From: Tipula vernalis
Taxonomy: Eukaryota; Arthropoda; Insecta; Diptera; Tipulidae
Length of the DNA: 64,000 nt
Assembly (NCBI GenBank): GCA_958295665.1
Contig: OY282560.1
Location: forward strand, 264,230,641 to 264,294,640
Reading direction: 5' to 3'
Within the stretch, counting starts at the first letter, position 1. Every line of letters begins with the position of its first letter. Made by a program: the position numbers and the translations under genes. Shown piece after piece: positions 55,815-64,000 of this stretch. Under the pieces are notes generated by a model. The model searched no databases. It saw only the letters and a program-made list of their open reading frames with translations, and had not been told where the DNA came from.

Positions 55815-55880
55815 CCCTCGTCCAGAGGGTTACGCCAGCGGCGTAACTTTACAACGTTAACAGAGGTACAATTGTACCTG
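55813..55880. repeat. Three adjacent perfect small inverted repeats
   Basis: AACCCTC-gtcca-GAGGGTT, GTTACGCC-agc-GGCGTAAC and AGGTACAATTGTACCT follow one another within 70 bp in otherwise AT-rich DNA. They could be protein-binding palindromes or RNA stem-loops. No neighbouring gene is evident. Confidence 0.55.
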
Positions 55881-56194
55881 TTATGATGTAAAAACAACTC
55901 GACTCCCGATCTCCGAGGGCGATGATGATACTTTTTCCTGAATAAGGATTATATGATCTAGGCCAAAAATTAAGAGATCTCACGAAAATTCATCCGCTAT
56001 GGTTTCTGCAAGAAAAGTTATTGCATTTTAAAAACGGAAAAGGTACAAAAATTTAAGTTTAAAATTTTAAAATTATTATTTATTGAGATTACAAATTACT
56101 AGTAATGTATAAAGAAACTTCATTCGAATTTTTTTTTGCTAATCAGTGCGTTGAAATTAAAATTTTTTTTTTTAAAAATTTTAAAAATTAATTT
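55881..56194. other. Unassigned spacer
   Basis: AT-rich sequence with no supported feature. Confidence 0.4.
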
Positions 56195-57055
56195 AAAAAA
56201 ATATAAACTTTATTATCATTCTTCTTTTATCGTGATATTTGTTTAAAAAACTTTTTAGACCGGTTTCGAGCTTCGCTCTTCGTCAGTGTCAATTTACAAC
56301 TAAAAAATTTATCGTAAAAATTGTGATGAAATTATTTTTCTATTTCCATGATCATGTCATATAATTTATTTCTTTTAAAGTTTGTTTGATCATTAAGAAG
56401 TAATGGGTTGTGGCGCTGTTGATATATTTCAAATTCTTCCACTCTATCCATTAAGTTGCCCTTGCTAAATCTGTGTAGAATTTTTAGGTTGGTTTCTTGA
56501 TTAGTGTGGCCATCTTCCGCTAAATATTGTGCATAATTTGATTTGTATTTGTGCCATACTTGTTTAAGTTCGTCTGTGTATTCTTTAAATCTTACTGTAA
56601 ATGAACGTCCCGTTTGGCCGATATAAAATTTTTCACAATCATTACATGACAGTCGGTAAATTCCGCTTTCTTGTTGTTCTTTCTTTTGGATACGTAATAA
56701 TTGCGAAAGTTTTCGATTGGTTTTGAATACTAGAGTGTAGCCGTATTGATGCATAATTCGTTTTAATGTGTTAGTTAGACTTGTGACTGTGGTTGTATCC
56801 GATGAAATATATTTTGTGTTGTTGGTGTCTTCATTAATATGTAATGTGGTTAGATGGTGTAGTTGTATTTTATTTTAAATTTTAAAATTGATGCGTTCTA
56901 TGGTGTCCTCTGTGTATCCATTTTTAATAGCTATGTGTTTTATGGTAGTTAATTCATCTTCATAATCTGTTTTTTGCATTGGTATACTATTTAGACGGTT
57001 TATTAGATGGTGATATGCGGCTATTTTATGTTGATATGGGTGATGTGATTAATTT
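56195..57055 (-). pseudogene. Penelope-like element, 3-prime fragment with GIY-YIG endonuclease
   Basis: The minus strand starts in the C-terminal part of the reverse transcriptase region (SHHPYQHKIAAYHHLINRL, then YEDELTTIKHIAIKNGY). After one stop it runs through VTSLTNTLKRI to the open frame 56754-56332. That frame carries the GIY-YIG nuclease: GIYRLSCNDCEKFYIGQTGR, then SFTVRFKEYTDEL, with the two Tyr/Gly motifs and the Arg intact. The 3-prime flank (56195-56330) contains GACGAAGAGCGAAGCTCG, a small hairpin. The polymerase core is absent, so this is a 5-prime-truncated copy. Confidence 0.88.
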
Positions 57056-58014
57056 TTTTTTTTTGGTGTGAATATTTTTAAAAACAATTTTTTAATTTCA
57101 ACTTAAACACGTGAAAAAGACACAGCAAAAACCAAATAATAATGGATCATAACCATTATTATAATACTTAATCAGTGCGGTTTAATCTTCTAATCTAAAA
57201 CATTTTTATGAACAAATATTGGTTTCGTAAATTTAATAAGATAAATTAAAGAACGAAGGGAATTTTCTAACGGCGAATTCTAAAACCTCTATACATTTTC
57301 ATTTATTTATTTAATAGTTGGAAAACTTAACCCTTGAAATTATCATAACTATGACCTTTTTGATAAATTAATTGCAATTTTTAAAATATTTTGAAACCAA
57401 ATTCATTTCGCAGTTATGTCGAAATTTTGAAAAAGCTTCTTGAATATAATTGGGTTATTGTTCCAACAAATCGTACTGGAATTTTGTCACACTTCGATTA
57501 TACCACTAATTAAGCCCTAATTTGCTCCTGTCATGTTGTTTTGAACAGTTCAATTAGAAACAACTCTCCTTTTTTAAAAATGGGAATGCCTCAAGGTTAC
57601 AACGCTTCTTGGAATGGATCCGTTTGAAAATATAAAGAAAGTTTATTTTTTCTCTTTTGCAAAAGTTCATTTCCAGACAAATCAAGCTAGTTGTTATAAT
57701 ATTCACAATTTTACGTAATCCTTTCATCTTTACAGAATTTTCATTTAATACGTAAACTTAAAGTCACTAATATTTTGTAAACAGAAATAGCTGCAATTTA
57801 AAAAAAAAACGAAAAGATAGGCCACTTTCAAAATAAACGGCTCAATTGTATTACAAATTATCTCTTCCAGATTTCAGTGAATAAACGATTGCTTAAAAAT
57901 TATTACAAATTATTATAAATATTTGCTTTATAAACTGAAAAATTGATATTGAATATTTATTTATAGTCATGTTAGTGCACACGGCGGGTCATGTGTTTAT
58001 TTTGATGTACATAT
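57056..58014. other. Unassigned AT-rich region
   Basis: No supported gene or element. Confidence 0.45.
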
Positions 58015-58104
58015 TAGTGATGTACTAAATCGATCTTTTTTGTTTTGTTTTGTTCATTTTCTCATATTATTTCTAAAAAAAAAGATCGATTTAGCCCATC
58101 ACTA
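58015..58104. mobile_element. 86-bp MITE with GTGATGGGCTAAATCGATC ends, copy 2, TSD TA
   Basis: The body (58017-58102) starts GTGATGTACTAAATCGATC and ends GATCGATTTAGCCCATCAC, flanked by TA. It closely matches 30692-30781. Confidence 0.8.
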
Positions 58105-60865
58105 TGATGTATCACATACATCTTATTTCCATATAGCTACATACATACCATAAAAATGAAACTTTGGACCTTACTAACAAGCATATGATAGATTAAAAAA
58201 AAAACGAATTTTTATACATTAACACATGTTTATACATCACATACCAAATACAAGCACATACACAGTCATTAAAACTACAAAAATATACAAATCCAAGGAA
58301 AATTATCTCAGAGAATTTTATAAATCGAACAAAAAATTTTAGTAAGCAGAAGCAGTTCAATTTCAAGTTTCATTAGTTTCAGTTGGCTAAAAGTGAAATC
58401 AAGTGTCAAGTTCAATTTTTTGTTTTGTTAATTGGTGAATATTTTTTTTTATTTAATTTAAAAATAATTGTATTAAAATAATTTATGATGATTTTAATTT
58501 TAAAACAATATTTTAAGTAATATTGGGTTTGGAATGTGGGAAAAAATTGAATTTAAAGTGAACTCGTTACATGCAGTCATTTGTGCAAATACATCGTTAA
58601 ATATGTATATCTAGCGTAGTTTTGACAATATAAATGGACAATAGACACGGACACATTTTTTTTCTTGGCCGTTCCTTTTATTTGGAACTAATTACCTTAA
58701 GTGGTATTTATTTGGTGTTCAAAGCAAAATCGAAATGTTTTTGATTCTAAATAGGAGTTATAATTAATTTTATGACGTCCATCTATATAGAAATATATTA
58801 TATATTTTTATAAATAGGAAATGAAACATGGGTTAATTTTGGATTATGGAAGTTCGATTTTTATTTTGGCGAAACGGACACAAGTACCAGATGTCTACAT
58901 TTATTCATATTATGCAAAGTATGGTGGATGGGAAAAACAAATTTTTACTACCTACTTTAAAAATTGACAATGTTTATATAATTTAATAAATGTACCGGCT
59001 TGATATCTTATCGAACACTAGTTACGGGTTTACCATTCGCATTTTTCAATTCCAGTAATTTTTATTATTCATGTTGCTGTTATCTGTGAAACATTTTATC
59101 GATTTAGTTGTTTTTTGTTTAACCAAGTAGTATAATAGTTACTTCTAGAAATACACATACAGTTGCACATCTTTAATGCCGTCATTATAGCATTACTTGC
59201 AAAGACTGCATTAGATAGCCATTGTAAATAAAATCGCCCAACGTAATCATTCGATTGAGTTAACTTGCCACTCGCCTTATTTGACAAATATTGAAGATCG
59301 GTCTAACTCTCTCCTAAATCCTCGTAAACCGCTTTCTAAACAAGACATTTTCAGAACTAAACAAAAGATTATCTAAGTAATGTAGCTTAATTAAGCGATT
59401 TAAAAATTGTTTATTTGGGAAATTTGAAGAAAATCGGTATTTTGACATAATTTTTAAAAATATTGTATTATATCTGAATCTGTTATATTTGTAACTACAT
59501 ATATGAATAACACAATTTTGATTCAGTTTTACAATCATTTCGCAATATTACAAATAGATCAACTACTAATCGCTTAGTCATGTAAATATTGTTATTTACT
59601 CTCAATCCTTATAACAAAATAATCTATGACTTCTTAATTTCAGTAACTGAATCTTATGGCGTCGTTGCATTGTAATATTTTAAACAGCCTAATACAAACA
59701 GTTAATCACATATTTATTTTTATTCGTTAATTTAAGAACTTCGGAAATTCCAGATTTTATTTTAGCACGCGAGCTATAAATTTTCATAATTTATTTAAAA
59801 AAACATTTAAACTTTGATGTTATTATGTTTCTTGATTTATGAGATTTAAAATAGCTTGTACACTTGTAACTGCAGAAATTAACTGGACTAACTAGACGGG
59901 CGATATAGAATTTCTATTGTAGTTTATTGGAAAATTGACTGCATGTCCCAAATTAGCCTTATTTAAATGATGGGGTGTCCCAAAAAAGCATATTTGTTTG
60001 ACTGCATTTGCCATAAATCATTTTTGTTCCATTGGTAACGTACTTTTTTATGATTATCATTTAATTAAGCAGTTTAAAAAAGGTTGACATAATCTTTAAA
60101 ATTATTTTGGCATAATCATTAAAATTATTGTTTTATATCTGATGTGACGTTGCTTCTTTTCACAACATTAAAAAATAAAGGAACACTCGTCGCCTTAGTC
60201 ATATTGCTGTTTATTTCTCTATATACTAAAATAATATATGGTTTAATTTTAGGAACTATAATTTTAGTGCTTGAGACATTGCTAAGTTGCAACGCGACGT
60301 GTTTGGGGGCAAAAAATGAAGCACTTATTTTATTTTTGGTTAGTAATTTTAGAATGAAAAAAAGTCGTTACTAATTGAAAACTCCAGAATGACATTCAAT
60401 AGAATTTATATTACTATGCGGAATTTTTTATTTTCATAATTTATTTATTAAGTAATCGAAAAACTTAAATTTTAACGTTCGTGATAACTTTCGTGATTTA
60501 TGACCGTTTGGAATTGTTCCTTTGAATGTCATTCGAGTCAACAAACCTAATAATTTTTATATAAGATTTATTGGGGGTTTCTGATGAAATGATAATTTTT
60601 CGTGACATTTATGGGATATTGTCACTGAAATTTGTGATTTGAAATGAATAAAATGTGTGTCAGTAAAAATTAATTTGCAAATAATTTCATTCAATAGAAA
60701 TTCTTAACTGATTTTTTTATACATATGTGTATATTAAAACACAATGGTTTTATCTGTTTCTTATTGAGAAAATAAATATAAAACAAACACTAGGTACTTA
60801 AACTTATATTAAAAAACTTCTTATTTAAACTGATTTTGTTGACAAAACGAAAATTGTAAATAAAA
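58105..60865. other. Long unassigned AT-rich region
   Basis: About 2.8 kb with no supported gene, RNA or element. Frames at 59096-59538 and 60144-60374 show only hydrophobic AT-driven composition. Confidence 0.45.
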
Positions 60866-60867
60866 AA

Positions 60868-61120
60868 GAGCACTATTCTTGAATTCCACAACCATTTTCC
60901 ACATGCGAAAATCTGTCAAAATCTATGTAATTATTGACGTTTTCGTATGGGAAATTTTTTTCACCTGCTTATACCCATTCGGAAATATTCCCTTAACACC
61001 GAAAAATTTCTTAGCGAATTCAAGAATACAAGAATTTAAATTTCCGAACGTTTTTATGAATTTTGACAGATGTCCGCATGTGGAGAATGGTTGTGGAATT
61101 CGAGAATAGTGCCCCTGAGG
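60868..61120. mobile_element. MITE with GGGCACTATTCTCGAATTCC ends, about 250-bp copy, right TSD CTG
   Basis: The left end GCACTATTCTTGAATTCCAC is slightly eroded. The right end GGAATTCGAGAATAGTGCCC is followed by CTG (61118-61120). Inner blocks CATTTTCCACATGCGAA and TGACAGATGTCCGCATGTGG are inverted. It is the most complete copy of the family whose ends also bound 8899-14054. The frames at 60879-61109 and 60923-61150 are chance. Confidence 0.8.
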
Positions 61121-62699
61121 CACTATTCTCGAATTCCACATCCATTCCACAGTACTCTGCGGAAACTATATCACGCCATAGTTGAATCAATAATAATGTA
61201 TGGAATATCCAGTTGGGGTGGCACTTATTTTAGTAACATTGAAGGTCTATATATTGCCCAGAAAAGGATTATTAAATTAATATACCACCTTCCTCAAACA
61301 ACACCATCAATTCCTATGTTTCGACAACTAAATTTGCTACCACTTAGATATCTTTACATATACAAAGTCTTGAAAATGATTTTTATCCGTAGTAACAGTT
61401 TTCACAATCGGATTACACAGGTGTATAATACAAGAAATCCAAATTACTATAATGCTGATTTCCGTTGCAATTGTGAGAAGCTTAGAAGATTTTATCTTTA
61501 TATGGCACCGTATTTTTTTCATATTTTACCTAAAGATATAAAAATTCTAACGATTGGACGTAAACATAAATTTGAGAGGGACGTTCGAAATTGGCTGCTC
61601 AACATAGAAAATGTTGAAAGATTTTTCTGAAATTAACATTATATAGCTTCGGGTAATTTCACCAATTAAAGCTGTTATCGTAAACATTAAACAATTGTAA
61701 ATTTAAAGGCAACTAAGTGTAATTATTATTTTTTTCCATATATACATATATAAATAAGAAAACTATTGTGTAATATATATTTAACTCAATGTGTCCAAAG
61801 ATTTCATAGAATAGCATGTTTAAATTGTTTATTTGCTCCACCACAGATTTTCAGCTAAACGGAGCTTTACTTTATTCAACTATAATATGTTAATTAGTTT
61901 ATAATTTGTCTGTATTATTATTAAGTTATAAGTTGAAATAAATAAATAAATAAAAAAAAAAAAAAAAAAAAAAAAAATTTTCCACATGCGAACATCTGTG
62001 AAAATTCCCTTAATAATTCCCTTGGTATTTCCCTATGTATATTCCACATGCAACCAAATACCCTATTCTTGAATCATTCGGAATTTTTTATTCACCACTC
62101 TGAAATTGTGTCCAATTTTTTAGTGCGTTGAATTTATTTTTGATAATGGTTTTTGTTTGGTTTGTCAGCGAGATATAAAATTTCCAAAATTTTGTTTATT
62201 TTGACCACGGTTTGTTGTATTACTTTGGTAAATAACGTTTTTGGTTTAAGTTAGTTTAGGACAACAATTTTATTTATTTGTTCTATGTATTGTACGTTAT
62301 TGGTTTTGTTTTATGCAAATCTAAAATTTATTTTGTTTTAGCTAAAACATATTATATATTGTAATATATGTTATATTTTATTTTATACAATGCAATTTTA
62401 TAAATTTACCAAAGCAGCAATTGTCAATAATCTCAATCAACTAAATATATTTTTGCAATGTTTGTTTTTCCTATATGTATGGCGGTTTATTTTTAAGAAT
62501 TCTTTTTATTTTATTAAGAATTTTGATATAAAAAAAAATTCGAAATGATTTTTCATTCACAAAATAAAAATTTTGTAAAGTTTTTATTCACAAAAAGTAA
62601 ATCTAAAATCTATGTAATTATTGACATTTTCGTATATGACGATGATCGCAGATGTCCGCATGTGTAAATTGGATGTAGAATTCGAGAATAGAGCCCCTG
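61118..62699. mobile_element. Second MITE copy of the same family, interrupted by a retrotransposon
   Basis: This copy begins directly after the CTG that ends the previous one (AGGCACTATTCTCGAATTCC) and ends GAATTCGAGAATAGAGCCC followed by CTG near 62695-62699. The non-LTR fragment 61152-61977 sits about 30 bp inside. After its polyA the MITE resumes as TTTTCCACATGCGAACATC. Further AT-rich sequence (62100-62600) of unknown origin is also inside. Confidence 0.7.
61152..61977 (+). pseudogene. 5-prime-truncated jockey/CR1-type retrotransposon with polyA tail
   Basis: The frame from 61152 to 61627 encodes only the C-terminal part of a non-LTR polymerase (TLRKLYHAIVESIIMYGISS, then YIAQKRIIKLIYHL and LPLRYLYIYKVLK). 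It ends NVERFF and a stop. A 3-prime untranslated region follows, then AATAAATAAATAAA and about 25 A near 61953-61977. TTCCAC on both sides suggests a short TSD. The apparent upstream start at 61070 is translated MITE sequence, not part of the protein. Confidence 0.88.
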
Positions 62700-62849
62700 G
62701 TGTTTGTGTAAAAATGGACTGGAATTTTGTTGTACCGTTTCCTGTACATTTCAAGTTACAGTTCTGTGTAATACGGCAAGTGTTTGGCTATAGAGCGACT
62801 AATTCATTTTATATTTCATATCAAATATTTTGATTATGTTTTACGATGA

Positions 62850-62985
62850 TCAGTTTGAAAACAACGACGATTTTGTAATGTGCAGAGGATCCACATAAAA
62901 TAACCTGCAGGTGTACTTTTTCAAATTAGGTACTGTGTAAGGGTTAAATGCAAACTGAGAAATAGTTAGGAGAGATTTTATATAT
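62850..62985 (+). repeat. Diverged SINE body fragment
   Basis: GTAATGTGCAGA, then TACTGTGTAAGGGTTAAATGC and GAAATAGTTAGGAG align with 48440-48560 of the SINE. The tRNA-like head is absent. Confidence 0.5.
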
Positions 62986-62994
62986 TAATACACA

Positions 62995-63219
62995 ATTATT
63001 TTGGTTTTGTCACTTTCTTATCGTGATATTTATTTTTATTTGCAAATTGAAATTACGATCATTTCGGATGTTACTCTTTTGTCAAATTTCTAACAAAAAC
63101 TAACTCGAGTTAGTGTTTGTTAGAAATTTAACAAAGGATTAACATCCGAAACGATTATAATTTCAATTTACAAATAAAAATAAGTATCTCAATAAGAAAG
63201 TGACAAAACGAAAATTATG
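62995..63219. mobile_element. Hairpin MITE, arms about 110 bp
   Basis: The two halves are inverted copies with about 85-90% identity by eye. They start near TTTTGTCACTTTCTTAT and meet at CTCGAG (63104-63109), so there is no loop. No clear TSD. No coding capacity. Confidence 0.75.
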
Positions 63220-64000
63220 GTGTTTTATTATATAAAATCTTTTAAAGTGATATTAGTCCATGAATAAACAACAAAAATGTTAAGTTAGGAGAGCCTTCAA
63301 CGTCAGAACTGTTTACGTTGATCAATACAAATCAAACACAACCAAACACGATTTAAAATTTGATCAAATCAATTTAGCTAAATGCATTTTCAATATTATG
63401 ATTAAATAAATTGATGTTATAGGAAATTGTTGGTAATTCAGTGCAATCTTGCTCCTGATTTATATTGAAACTTTTAATTTGATTCAACACAACTAAACAT
63501 TTTCTAAAGTGCATGCCACATACAAATGAGAAACCGGACAATTCGGTCGGATTATCGGTTTACATCGCCACATTCAAAAGAATTGTCGGACTGCAAAATG
63601 ACGTCACCACCCAAATAATTTATATAAACAAAAGTTTAGTAAAATTTTGTATACAAATATAATGTTCTTACCGTATTCATTTTAAGTTATTATTATTGTT
63701 ACTACAGCAACAGCACAACATATAAAGGAAAACGCCATTTATTTGACACTGAAACCAAAATCAAAGCCGACAAAAAGGTCTGTTGAGAAATGATGGGTTC
63801 GTAAAACAGCAAAAATGCGTTCTTTAGCCGACAAAAATTATACCATTCAAAATTTTGACGGGCGGATTTTATTTTGACGGCCGGCAAAATATATCATTAG
63901 GTTTTTTTGAATGAAATTTTATTAATTTTATTAAAAATTTCCCTGAATGTAATAGTTATCATCAATTCAAACATTTTTTCTAATAATTATTATGTTGTAA
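63220..64000. other. Unassigned AT-rich region
   Basis: No supported feature to the window end. A TTTTGACGGGCGG / TTTTGACGGCCGGC doublet occurs at 63854-63886. Confidence 0.45.

Noticed and set aside
61070..61151. N-terminal part of the 186-codon frame
   Set aside because: It is translated MITE sequence. The retrotransposon protein begins only at about 61152.

Overview
The window looks like intergenic or intronic DNA of an insect. It is visibly AT-rich and I found no intact host gene. It is built almost entirely from transposable elements at many stages of decay. The element mix (irritans-type mariner, Tc1/Tc3-like elements, hAT, jockey-like, I-like and CR1/jockey-like non-LTR retrotransposons, a Penelope-like element with a GIY-YIG nuclease, a tRNA-derived SINE, and many MITEs) is typical of insects, most likely a fly or gnat. 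The species is an inference only. No CRISPR array, rRNA or functional tRNA gene was seen.

Layout. 1-2000: a long-TIR element with a 9-bp target-site duplication (TSD), then a small MITE. 2800-5300: dispersed repeats carrying several MITEs. 6360-7890: a pogo-like MITE and three palindromic MITEs almost back to back. 8899-14054: one MITE expanded to 5.2 kb by later insertions, including a 1.36-kb element that received an inverted copy of itself. 14440-15620: more MITEs and fold-backs. 16106-18050: a decayed hAT transposase. 18050-20690: little that can be named. 20692-22980: a block of CAGTCAAAA-type modules in both orientations. 24180-25440: an internally deleted mariner relic holding one MITE inside another. 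25560-27020: an I-like retrotransposon relic. 30959-33417: a three-layer nest (MITE > MITE > mariner), whose mariner holds the only long uninterrupted transposase frame. 33502-38063: Tc1 relics and a jockey-like relic split by a MITE. 39670-40316: a decayed copy of a repeated arthropod gene with a PIN/FEN1-like core and Cys-rich tail. 41345-47276: a MITE apparently expanded to 5.9 kb by several insertions, including a Tc3-like element with paired end repeats. 47440-64000: mariner relics, a SINE, CR1/jockey-like fragments, a Penelope fragment, MITEs and a perfect-centre hairpin.

Two patterns tie the MITEs together. One set uses a 3-bp TTA/TAA target with GGCC- or AGGC-type ends, as in PIF/Harbinger (Tourist-like) elements. 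A second set of at least five families has GGG- or TGG-starting ends and a 3-bp CTG, CAG or CTT duplication, which suggests one common transposase source. Nesting gives relative ages: the near-intact mariner is among the youngest insertions, while the hAT, I-like and PIN-like remnants are old.
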